Origin: Chitinophagaceae bacterium
GTDB taxonomy: Bacteria > Bacteroidota > Bacteroidia > Chitinophagales > Chitinophagaceae
Length of the DNA: 7,269 nt
NCBI GenBank assembly: GCA_017989935.1
Contig: JAGNOY010000094.1
Location: 1 to 7,269, forward strand
Direction: 5' to 3'
Shown: positions 1 to 6,363 of the stretch, in pieces
Position numbering within the stretch: position 1 is the first letter of the stretch
Layout: the number at the start of each line of letters is the position of its first letter
Position numbers and translations under genes: made by a program
The notes under the pieces: generated by a model
Database searches by the model: none
Seen by the model: the letters and a program-made list of their open reading frames with translations, nothing else
What the model was told of the DNA's origin: nothing

Positions 1-177
1 AGTTATGAAATTGTAAGTAAATGCTATAGAGCAGGTATCCCATTTTTAGCCGCCATTTCTGCTCCTTCATCCATGGCAGTGAGTTATTGCAACCAATTAG
101 GCATAACCTTACTGGCATTTTGCAGGGAAAATAAACTAACAGTTTATACTCATCCCGAAAGACTTATCATGACATAA
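1..177 (+). CDS. fdhD: FdhD, formate dehydrogenase accessory sulfurtransferase (3' end only)
   Basis: Frame 1 is open from the window edge to a TAA at 175-177 and gives the last 58 residues of a protein; the 5' part lies outside the window. The segment AGIPFLAAISAPSSMAV followed by LGITLLAF and ending TVYTHPERL matches the conserved C-terminal part of FdhD. FdhD proteins carry sulfur from a cysteine desulfurase to the molybdenum (bis-MGD) cofactor of formate dehydrogenase and are cytoplasmic. The catalytic cysteine region of the family lies upstream and cannot be checked here. The gene converges on the PKD-repeat gene, and its stop codon sits inside the A-tract of the shared terminator. The identification rests on motif recognition alone but is quite specific. 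Confidence 0.88.
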   Translation, partial: SYEIVSKCYRAGIPFLAAISAPSSMAVSYCNQLGITLLAFCRENKLTVYTHPERLIMT

Positions 178-200
178 AAAAACCGCTCCCTAAGAAGCGG
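176..200 (-). terminator. Intrinsic terminator of the PKD-repeat gene, overlapping the fdhD stop
   Basis: On the minus strand the arms CCGCT (rc of 196-200) and AGCGG (rc of 183-187) form a 5-bp GC-rich stem with an 8-nt loop. It is followed by seven T residues (A-tract 176-182 on the plus strand). It lies about 25 bases past the stop of the minus-strand gene at 226. In the plus direction the stem is followed only by CTTTAAAT, so termination of fdhD there would be weaker. The A-tract includes the last two bases of the fdhD stop codon. Confidence 0.75.
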
Positions 201-225
201 CTTTAAATCACCTAACCCGAAAAAA

Positions 226-3168
226 TTATTGTTTCATGAGCTTTTGTCTGTATTGTTTATCATCCTGATTCAATAAGATGAGATACAAACCTTTGCTTAA
301 ATCTGAGATATCTACGGACACTGATTTGTCTTGAGTATCATAGTGTCTTCTCAATAATGTTTTACCTGCCATATCAATTAATTTGATGTCAAATTTGCCA
401 ACTAGAGGTAAAGTAATTTCAATTTGATCGTTCGCAGGATTTGGGAAAATTTGAAGCTCAGTGGATTCAAGTTGAGTTAGTCCAGATGGAAGAATCATAA
501 TGCTATGACAAAATGAATCTTTACAGAAATTGTTTAAACTGTCATAGCCACTTACATACAAACATACATTATAAGATCCCTGGTTCGTATAAGTATGAGT
601 TGGATTTTGAACTGTGGAAGCAGGTGAGCCATCACCAAAATTCCAGAGATAAGTCATGTTAACACAACCCACACAACTAGAAGTATTGATGAAATTGACA
701 TTATTACCAGAGATACTTTGCGTAAATCCTGCTTGAATGAAACAGTTACTTCCACCAGCCTGAGCATATATAGTTGAATCACAATAAGTGCATGTATAGG
801 TTTGATTGTTAGAGTCTACCATGATAAGTGTTAAGCATACCATATAATTGCCAGAATTAGCATAAGTGTGTGAAGGATTCATGGCAGATGAAGTAGGAGA
901 GCCGTCCCCAAAGTTCCAAATATAATTTGTAATGGTACCTGAGACTACTGAGGTTGACACGAAATTAAAGCTTGCACCACTTGTTTGTGTGTAGGTAAAT
1001 GAAGCATTGCATGGACTAGTCGAAGCACCCACATAAATACTATCACATGTATAACATTGAAATCCACCAGCACTGCTTGTACCATAGATGGTTAGGCAAA
1101 CATTATAATATCCTGGATTTGCATAAGTATGTGTTGGATTGGCTGAAGTTGAACCACCTCCATCTCCGAAGGTCCAGTTGTAACCATTTATTGTACCTGG
1201 TGCTGTGGAAGTATTATTGAATTGAGTAACATTGCCAGTTGGATTTGTATAGAAAAATGAAGCTACACACGGATTGCTAGCCTGCGCAAATATCGTAGAA
1301 TCACAATAGGTACAAGTATAGGTGTTGTTATTAGAATCAATCCCATAGATAGTTAAGCATACATTATAATTACCTGAATTTGCATAGGTGTGAGTAGGAT
1401 TCATAACGGATGAAGTGGGCGAACCGTCACCAAAATTCCAACTATAATTGGTAATTGTACCAGGACCAGTAGAAGTAGACACGAAATTAAAACTTGCTCC
1501 ACTTGTTTGTGTGTAAGTAAATGAAGCATTGCATGGACTGGTTGAAGTGCCAACATAAATACTGTCACAAGTATAACATTGAAATCCACCAGCACTACTT
1601 GTGCCATTAATGACTAAACAAACATTGTAATACCCCGAATTAGCATAAGTATGCGAAGGATTAGCAGATGTTGAAGTGCCTCCATCTCCGAAGGTCCAAC
1701 TATATCCAGTAATAGTTCCAGGCCCAGTGGATGTATTATTAAATAGAATCATATTGCCAGTTGGGTTACTAAAATTAAATGATGCATTACATGGATTACT
1801 TGCTTGCGCAAAAATGGTAGAATCGCAATAGGTACAAGAATAAGTGGTGTTATTTGAATCAATCCCATAGATAGTTAGGCACACATTATAATTTCCTGAA
1901 TTTGCATAAGTATGTGTAGGATTCATAAGCGATGAGTTAGGAGAGCCATCACCAAAATTCCAACTATAATTAGTTATTGTACCAGGCCCAGTAGAAGTAG
2001 ACACGAAATTAAAACTTGCTCCACTTGTTTGAGAGTAATTAAATGAAGCGTTGCATGGTCCACCTAATGCACCTACATAAATGCTATCACAAGTATAACA
2101 TTGAAATCCACCAGCACTGCTTGTGCCATAGATGGTTAGGCAAACATTATAATATCCTGGATTTGCATAAGTATGTGATGGATTGGCAGTGGTTGAACCA
2201 CCTCCATCTCCGAAGGTCCAGTTGTAACCATTTATTGTACCTGGTGCTGTGGAAGTATTATTGAATTGAGTAACATTGCCAGTTGGATTTGTATAGAAAA
2301 ATGAAGCTACACATGGATTGCTAGCTTGTGCAAATATCGTAGAATCACAATAGGTACAAGTATAGGTGTTGTTATTAGAATCAATCCCATAGATAGTTAA
2401 GCATACATTATAATTTCCAGAATTAGCATAAGTATGTGTAGGATTCATGACGGATGAATTGGGCGAGCCATCCCCAAAATTCCAGCTATAATTAGTAATT
2501 GTTCCAGGTCCTGTAGAGGTAGACATGAAACTAAAATTTGCTCCACTTGTTTGAGTGTAATTAAATGAAGCGTTGCATGGGCCACCTGATGCACCTACAT
2601 AAATACTATCACAAGTATAACATTGAAATCCACCAGCGCTGCTTGTGCCATTAATCACTAAACAAACATTATAATATCCTGGATTCGCATAAGTATGTGA
2701 TGGATTGGCTAAGGTTGATCCGCCTCCATCTCCGAAGGTCCAGCTATAGCCTGTAATAGTGCCCGGTGCTGTAGAAGTATTCGTAAATTGAGTTAAATTT
2801 CCTGTGGTATTGGATGAATTAAAAGAGGCTGAACAAGGCGTTGAGCCAGATTGAGCATATACAGAATCACAATAATTGCAGGTGAATGGATTTTGTAAAG
2901 AGTCATATCCGTAAACTGTTAAACAAACATAGTAATAGCCACCTGCAGAATATGTATGTGTTGGATTTTGAATGGGTGAATTAGGAGAACCATCGCCGAA
3001 ATTCCAAACATAATTAGTAATAGCGCCTGGCCCAACTGCTGTTCCAATAAAATTAAAAGTATTGCCACTACTTTGTGAATAAGAGAACATGGCAGCACAA
3101 GGAGGTTGGGCTTTAGCAAAGGCAGCTAGGCAAATAAAAAAGAATAAAAAACTTATTTTCTTAAACAT
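226..3168 (-). CDS. Secreted protein with ten PKD-like repeats and a type IX sorting domain
   Basis: A 980-residue protein. Residues 1-21 are a signal peptide (KK, a hydrophobic run, then AFAKAQ). Residues 22-896 are ten tandem PKD-like domains of 86-90 residues, each with the FGDG motif (W-[NT]-FGDG) and NP[TS]HTY. Residues 897-980 are a Por-type C-terminal sorting domain, with FPNPANDQI near 908-916 and DLSKGLYLILL near 956-966. Such domains direct export through the type IX system to the cell surface or medium. PKD domains are beta-sandwich spacers or adhesive modules; no catalytic domain is visible, so an adhesin or surface-fibre role is inference only. The domains alternate between two subtypes. 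Repeats 1-9 carry four cysteines each (PC, VCL, CxxC) and the tenth carries six. The ATG at 3166-3168 is chosen because the signal peptide starts there and a promoter-like box lies upstream. No Shine-Dalgarno is seen. It is apparently monocistronic, between two terminators. Confidence 0.9.
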   Translation of the reverse strand: MFKKISFLFFFICLAAFAKAQPPCAAMFSYSQSSGNTFNFIGTAVGPGAITNYVWNFGDGSPNSPIQNPTHTYSAGGYYYVCLTVYGYDSLQNPFTCNYCDSVYAQSGSTPCSASFNSSNTTGNLTQFTNTSTAPGTITGYSWTFGDGGGSTLANPSHTYANPGYYNVCLVINGTSSAGGFQCYTCDSIYVGASGGPCNASFNYTQTSGANFSFMSTSTGPGTITNYSWNFGDGSPNSSVMNPTHTYANSGNYNVCLTIYGIDSNNNTYTCTYCDSTIFAQASNPCVASFFYTNPTGNVTQFNNTSTAPGTINGYNWTFGDGGGSTTANPSHTYANPGYYNVCLTIYGTSSAGGFQCYTCDSIYVGALGGPCNASFNYSQTSGASFNFVSTSTGPGTITNYSWNFGDGSPNSSLMNPTHTYANSGNYNVCLTIYGIDSNNTTYSCTYCDSTIFAQASNPCNASFNFSNPTGNMILFNNTSTGPGTITGYSWTFGDGGTSTSANPSHTYANSGYYNVCLVINGTSSAGGFQCYTCDSIYVGTSTSPCNASFTYTQTSGASFNFVSTSTGPGTITNYSWNFGDGSPTSSVMNPTHTYANSGNYNVCLTIYGIDSNNNTYTCTYCDSTIFAQASNPCVASFFYTNPTGNVTQFNNTSTAPGTINGYNWTFGDGGGSTSANPTHTYANPGYYNVCLTIYGTSSAGGFQCYTCDSIYVGASTSPCNASFTYTQTSGASFNFVSTSVVSGTITNYIWNFGDGSPTSSAMNPSHTYANSGNYMVCLTLIMVDSNNQTYTCTYCDSTIYAQAGGSNCFIQAGFTQSISGNNVNFINTSSCVGCVNMTYLWNFGDGSPASTVQNPTHTYTNQGSYNVCLYVSGYDSLNNFCKDSFCHSIMILPSGLTQLESTELQIFPNPANDQIEITLPLVGKFDIKLIDMAGKTLLRRHYDTQDKSVSVDISDLSKGLYLILLNQDDKQYRQKLMKQ
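1148..1371 (-). repeat. Near-identical long repeat, copy 1 (part of PKD units 7-8)
   Basis: This 224-base stretch matches 2192-2415 with three differences by eye, all of them silent third-position C/T changes (plus-strand reading). The offset is 1044 bases, twice the basic period. It includes most of B-type unit 8 and the end of A-type unit 7. Confidence 0.85.
2192..2415 (-). repeat. Near-identical long repeat, copy 2 (part of PKD units 3-4)
   Basis: Partner of 1148-1371 at an offset of 1044 bases. The intervening B-type unit 6 at half that distance is clearly less similar, both in DNA and in protein (for example LVINGTSS instead of LTIYGTSS). Confidence 0.85.
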
Positions 3169-3214
3169 ATTGAATGATTTTTGGGATGAAGGAAATGGTA
3201 AACAAGCTTGAAGA

Positions 3215-3222
3215 CGAAGGTA
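3215..3222 (-). promoter_or_regulatory. Candidate -7 box of the PKD-repeat gene (TACCTTCG)
   Basis: The minus strand reads TACCTTCG, one mismatch from the Bacteroidota -7 consensus TAnnTTTG, and lies 46 bases before the ATG. The same eight bases occur before rplM. I see no convincing TTTG at the -33 position, so this is a moderate call. Confidence 0.4.
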
Positions 3223-3341
3223 GTTTTTGAATTGTTAGAGTAAATTGAATTTGTAGACTAGAATACTGAAAAATGAAAGTTCTATGACAATTGTATTTGA
3301 AAATGAAAGATCACTTTTTGAGTTGGAAAGGAAAACTTTTC

Positions 3342-3373
3342 AAAAAAATAGGCTGCCTTTATGAGGCAGCCTA
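3342..3373 (-). terminator. Strong intrinsic terminator after tsf
   Basis: On the minus strand a perfect 10-bp stem (TAGGCTGCCT pairing with AGGCAGCCTA; arms 3364-3373 and 3349-3358) closes a 5-nt loop and runs directly into seven T residues (A-tract 3342-3348). It lies 22 bases after the tsf stop codon and marks the end of the rplM-rpsI-rpsB-tsf operon. It also separates the operon from the PKD-repeat gene on the same strand. Confidence 0.93.
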
Positions 3374-3395
3374 CTATATAAATAAGATTATAAGT

Positions 3396-4244
3396 TTAAC
3401 CGATTTTTGCTCTTCTGAAATCTAAAGCAGATAATCCAGCTGAAACGCTAATTAAATATTCTGCTACTGTTTTGCTACCATCTTTTACAAAAGGTTGTGC
3501 TAATAATGTATTTTCTTTAAAGTATGCATTGATTTTACCATCAGCAATTTTAGAAATCATTTCTTCTGGTTTACCTTCCATTTTTGGATCTGCCTTCATT
3601 TGCTCCATGATAATATCTTTTTCACGTGCAATGGTTTCAGCAGACACTGAATTAGGATCTAGCGCAACAGGATTCATCGCTGCAATTTGCATAGCAGCAT
3701 CTTTTCCTGCAGCTTCAGTTGCTTCAGTTAATGTTTGATTTAAAGAAACCAATACGGCAACACGATAACCGGCATGGTTATAAGCTACTACACCTTCAGC
3801 ATCTAATCTTTCGAAAGTAGTGATGTCGATTTTTTCTCCAATTTTTGCAACTGTTTCCATGATTTTTTCTTCCACAGTAATGTTGCCAATAGAGCAAGCT
3901 TTTAATTCTTCTAACGACTTGCAATTATTAGCGATAGCTACATCGCTAAAGCTTAATCCTAATTGAATGAATTCTTCATTTTTAGAAACGAAATCTGTTT
4001 CTGAAGTCAAGTTTATGATGATGCCTGTTTTTGAATCTGCGGTAGTTTTAGCAATAACTAAACCTTCTTTGGCATCACGGTCACTGCGTTTAGCGGCAAC
4101 TTTTTGGCCTTTTTTTCTAAGAAAATCAACGGCTGCTTCGAAATCGCCATTAGATTCTTGTAATGCATTTCTGCAATCCATCATTCCGGCTCCTGTCATT
4201 TGACGTAATTTGTTTACGTCTGATGCTGTAATATTTACACTCAT
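3396..4244 (-). CDS. tsf: Translation elongation factor Ts
   Basis: A 282-residue protein, close to the usual EF-Ts length. EF-Ts is the cytoplasmic nucleotide exchange factor that releases GDP from EF-Tu. The N-terminal UBA-like domain (about residues 5-45) carries the signature VNKLRQMTGAGMMDCRNAL. The TDFVSKNEEF motif, whose TDFV contacts EF-Tu, begins at residue 83. A second conserved block, YNHAGYRVAVLV, lies near residues 154-165, and the protein ends FRRAKIG. The start MSVNITASDV fits the family and gives the expected spacing to the UBA domain. It is the last gene of the operon, 115 bases after rpsB, with a large hairpin in the gap and a strong terminator downstream. No Shine-Dalgarno precedes the ATG. 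Nothing in the coding sequence looks aberrant. Confidence 0.97.
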   Translation of the reverse strand: MSVNITASDVNKLRQMTGAGMMDCRNALQESNGDFEAAVDFLRKKGQKVAAKRSDRDAKEGLVIAKTTADSKTGIIINLTSETDFVSKNEEFIQLGLSFSDVAIANNCKSLEELKACSIGNITVEEKIMETVAKIGEKIDITTFERLDAEGVVAYNHAGYRVAVLVSLNQTLTEATEAAGKDAAMQIAAMNPVALDPNSVSAETIAREKDIIMEQMKADPKMEGKPEEMISKIADGKINAYFKENTLLAQPFVKDGSKTVAEYLISVSAGLSALDFRRAKIG

Positions 4245-4287
4245 GATTAATATTAAGATTTAAATTGATTAATAATTTTAATGAACA

Positions 4288-4323
4288 ACGGAACAGTAAT
4301 GAGGTGACTCTTTACTGTTCCGT
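4288..4323 (-). promoter_or_regulatory. Long hairpin in the rpsB-tsf intergenic gap
   Basis: Perfect 12-bp inverted repeat ACGGAACAGTAA / TTACTGTTCCGT (arms 4288-4299 and 4312-4323). It continues after one mismatch with GAG/CTC around a 4-nt loop. On the transcribed strand the stem is followed by TGTTCATTAAAA, not by a T-run, so it is not a standard terminator. It lies 36 bases after the rpsB stop and 43 before the tsf start. It could be a processing or stability element, a partial attenuator that sets S2 against EF-Ts, or a protein-binding site; the sequence does not decide. Confidence 0.7.
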
Positions 4324-4359
4324 GTTTGAAATAATATGTGCTTTTTTAGAAGCGAGGAA

Positions 4360-5214
4360 CTACTTTTTTTGTGGTGTAGTTCTTCTTGTGCCACTAGCTT
4401 TTTTGCGAGGTGCATTTTTTTCTTTGCCGTCATCTGAAGTTGAAATTCCATTTTCGTCAAATGTTACTTCATCTTGATGATCGTTTTGTTGATCATCTTC
4501 TTCAGTCATTTTGTCTTTTTCGTTTTCTCTTTCTTGCAAACCTTCTATAATAGCAGCAGTAATGTAGTTTGTGATAATAGCAATAGATTTAGTTGCATCA
4601 TCATTCGCAGGAATGGCGAAGTCAACTTTATTTGGATCACTATTTGTATCTACCATACCAAAAGTGCTAATACCTAAACGTTTTGCTTCAGATAAAGCAA
4701 TATGTTCGTGAGAAATATCAACCATAAAGATGGCAGAAGGAATACGAGACATGTTTGAAATACCTCCAAGCACTTTTTCCATTTTATCTTTATCACGCTT
4801 TAGCGTTAATCTCTCTTTTTTGTTAATGCTGATACTGCTATCTTCAAGCATTTTTTCGATGCTTTGCATTTTCTTTACACTCTTACGGATAGTACCGAAA
4901 TTGGTAAGCATACCGCCTAACCAACGATCAGTTACGTAAGGCATGTTTACTTTTTCTGCGCATTCAGAAACTATTTCTTTGGCTTGCTTTTTTGTAGCAA
5001 CGAAAAGAATTTTTTTGCCACTTTTCGCAATTTGTTTCATGGCTGCAGCAGCCTCTGTTAAACCTTCAACTGTTCTGTTTAGGTCTATGATATGAATTCC
5101 TTTTTTCTCAGCAAAGATATAAGGTAACATTTTTGGGTTCCATTTTTTGCGTAAGTGGCCAAAATGAACACCTGCTTCTAAAAGCTGCTGATGTAATGTT
5201 GAATTGTCTGACAT
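4360..5214 (-). CDS. rpsB: 30S ribosomal protein S2 (uS2) with a charged C-terminal tail
   Basis: A 284-residue protein. The S2 core is clear: LLEAGVHFGHLRKKWNPKM (residues 11-29), IHIIDLNRT (40-48), the TDRWLGGMLTNF block (95-106), and PSAIFMVDISHEHIALSEA to VDTNSDP (159-194). S2 binds the back of the small subunit between head and body and helps recruit S1. The core ends near residue 230. The remaining 54 residues are low-complexity, first acidic and Q/N-rich (about 234-266) and then strongly basic (267-284, PRKKASGTRRTTPQKK). E. coli S2 is about 241 residues, so the tail is an extension. The start MSDNSTLHQQLLEAG has normal family spacing. It lies 56 bases after rpsI and is followed by tsf, the usual rpsB-tsf pairing. 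No Shine-Dalgarno is visible. Confidence 0.97.
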   Translation of the reverse strand: MSDNSTLHQQLLEAGVHFGHLRKKWNPKMLPYIFAEKKGIHIIDLNRTVEGLTEAAAAMKQIAKSGKKILFVATKKQAKEIVSECAEKVNMPYVTDRWLGGMLTNFGTIRKSVKKMQSIEKMLEDSSISINKKERLTLKRDKDKMEKVLGGISNMSRIPSAIFMVDISHEHIALSEAKRLGISTFGMVDTNSDPNKVDFAIPANDDATKSIAIITNYITAAIIEGLQERENEKDKMTEEDDQQNDHQDEVTFDENGISTSDDGKEKNAPRKKASGTRRTTPQKK

Positions 5215-5270
5215 GATATATATAAATCGTGTTTATTAATTTGAAAATGTAATTTAAAAATTCGGATAGA

Positions 5271-5660
5271 TTAACGTTTAGAGAATTGGTAGCTCTTACG
5301 GGCTTTCTTATGACCAAATTTCTTACGCTCAACAGAACGAGGGTCTCTAGTTAGTAATCCAGCAGGTTTAAGTGAAATACGAATTTCAGTATCCATATTA
5401 CATAAAGCTCTAGATAAACCTAACTTAATTGCCTCGGCTTGACCTTTAGCTCCACCGCCATCAACAGTTACATTGACATCGTATTTGTCTAAGGCATTAA
5501 TCGTTTTTAGCGGAAGTTCTACTTGATTTTGTAAATACATTAATGGGAAATATACTTTGTAATCACGGTCGTTTACAGTGATAACACCACTGCCTTTGCT
5601 AAGGTAAACGCGCGCTACGGCTTCCTTTCTACGACCGATTGCTTTTTTTTGTTTTTCCAT
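5271..5660 (-). CDS. rpsI: 30S ribosomal protein S9 (uS9)
   Basis: A 129-residue protein, the usual length for bacterial S9. It begins with a short basic leader and the conserved GRRKEAVARVYL (residues 9-20). The central GGGAKGQAEAIKLGLSRAL and the RDPRSVERKKFGHKKARK block follow, and it ends QFSKR. In the ribosome this C-terminal tail reaches into the 30S P site and touches the anticodon stem of tRNA; the terminal K-R is intact. S9 sits on the 30S head. The gene lies 30 bases after rplM and 56 before rpsB, all on one strand, so it is almost certainly co-transcribed with both. The ATG at 5658-5660 is preceded by an A-rich stretch, not by a Shine-Dalgarno. Confidence 0.97.
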   Translation of the reverse strand: MEKQKKAIGRRKEAVARVYLSKGSGVITVNDRDYKVYFPLMYLQNQVELPLKTINALDKYDVNVTVDGGGAKGQAEAIKLGLSRALCNMDTEIRISLKPAGLLTRDPRSVERKKFGHKKARKSYQFSKR

Positions 5661-5690
5661 TTTTTAGAAGGATATTTTAATTGAGTTAAA

Positions 5691-6134
5691 TTATAATTTT
5701 ATTTCTGTTGGTTTTTGAGCAGCATGTGAATGTGTAGAACCTGCATACACAAATAATTTTTTGAACATAGAACGACCTAACTTGTTTTTAGGTAGCATGC
5801 CTTTAACAGCTCTTTCAACTATTTGTTCTGGTCTACGGGCTAGAAGTTCTTTTGCTGTCTCTTCTTTTTTTCCACCTGGGTATCCAGAGAAGTTTAAATA
5901 AATCTTTTGATTTAGTTTATCACCTGTAAATACGACTTTATCAGCATTTAGAATGATGATGAAATCTCCTGCATCTGCATGTGGGGTATATGTAGGTTTA
6001 TGTTTTCCGCGTAAGATAGACGCAATTCTGGTACACATTCTACCTACAGTTTGGTTCGTTGCATCAATCACAAACCATTCTGGTTTATGGGTTTCTTTTT
6101 TTGCAAACTGTGTTTTGTAACTTAAATGTCTCAT
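5691..6134 (-). CDS. rplM: 50S ribosomal protein L13 (uL13)
   Basis: A 147-residue protein. The family blocks are present: WFVIDATNQTVGR (about 20-32), LRGKHKPTYTPHADAGD (42-58), NADKVVFTGDK, VKGMLPKNKLGR and FKKLFVYAGSTHSH. L13 is an early-assembly 23S rRNA-binding protein. The frame stays open upstream to an ATG at 6200, but I chose the ATG at 6132-6134 (MRHLSYKTQF). The extra 22 residues (MIRKRSIILLTFALLF...) are not part of the L13 family, and the promoter-like box at 6164-6171 lies inside them, so a start at 6200 would precede transcription. It is the first gene of the L13-S9-S2-EF-Ts operon. Confidence 0.96.
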   Translation of the reverse strand: MRHLSYKTQFAKKETHKPEWFVIDATNQTVGRMCTRIASILRGKHKPTYTPHADAGDFIIILNADKVVFTGDKLNQKIYLNFSGYPGGKKEETAKELLARRPEQIVERAVKGMLPKNKLGRSMFKKLFVYAGSTHSHAAQKPTEIKL

Positions 6135-6163
6135 TTTATATTTATCGTTTTTAAAAAGGAGTG

Positions 6164-6171
6164 CGAAGGTA
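6164..6171 (-). promoter_or_regulatory. Candidate -7 box of the rplM operon (TACCTTCG)
   Basis: The minus strand reads TTACCTTCGCAC; the core TACCTTCG is one mismatch from the Bacteroidota consensus TAnnTTTG. It sits 29 bases before the rplM ATG, leaving a leader of roughly 20-25 bases. No clear TTTG is found about 20 bases further upstream. The identical core appears before the PKD-repeat gene. Its position helps decide the rplM start. Confidence 0.5.
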
Positions 6172-6363
6172 AGTAAAATGATGCTTCTTTTCCTAATCAA
6201 TTTTAGATAAATATTCAGAAAGTTGTATTAATGCATTGATAATCAGTATAAAAAAGGAAACATATAATTAATTATTATTTGATAAATTGTATACTAGGAT
6301 TAGAAATTGCTTATCAAAATAGGTAGCTAGTATTTAAAAAGGGGACGAGTACAAGTTTGTATT
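6172..6363. other. AT-rich spacer between divergent transcription units
   Basis: No supportable gene is seen. The stretch is very AT-rich. The only structure noted is a weak 7-bp inverted repeat, ATACTAG (6291-6297) and CTAGTAT (6327-6333), with a 29-base gap, which may be chance in such composition. The plus-strand sequence becomes noticeably more GC-rich from about 6341 (GGGGACGAG), just before the structured element. Confidence 0.5.

Larger units (their letters stand above)
481..3105 (-). repeat. Tandem array of ten PKD-encoding units, 522-bp two-domain period
   Basis: In gene order the units occupy 3105-2839, 2838-2581, 2580-2317, 2316-2059, 2058-1795, 1794-1537, 1536-1273, 1272-1015, 1014-745 and 744-481. 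Odd units (A type: W-N-FGDGSP, CTYCDS) are mostly 88 codons. Even units 2-8 (B type: W-T-FGDGG, CYTCDSIYVG) are 86 codons. An A+B pair is therefore 174 codons. The landmark GAAGC next to TTGCATGG recurs at 1001, 1523, 2045 and 2567, exactly 522 bases apart each time. Units 1 and 10 are the most divergent, as expected for the edges of an array that expanded from the middle. Confidence 0.92.

Noticed and set aside
481..3105. CRISPR array or satellite DNA
   Set aside because: The repetition is long, in frame, and encodes conserved protein domains with one open frame throughout; there are no short repeats with unique spacers.
1401..3119. Short open frames in other frames within the PKD array (for example 1401-1607, 2043-2264 and 2919-3119)
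   Set aside because: They overlap the long coding frame, recur with the repeats and show no family features; shadows of the repeated DNA.
3472..5332. Short open frames overlapping tsf, rpsB and rpsI in other frames or on the plus strand
   Set aside because: The overlapped genes are unambiguous translation genes; these frames have no recognisable domains or start context.
6135..6200. N-terminal extension of L13 to the ATG at 6200
   Set aside because: The 22 extra residues are hydrophobic and not part of the L13 family, and a promoter-like box lies within them.
6291..6333. ATACTAG / CTAGTAT inverted repeat as an operator or attachment site
   Set aside because: Only 7 bp with a 29-base gap in very AT-rich DNA; could easily be chance.
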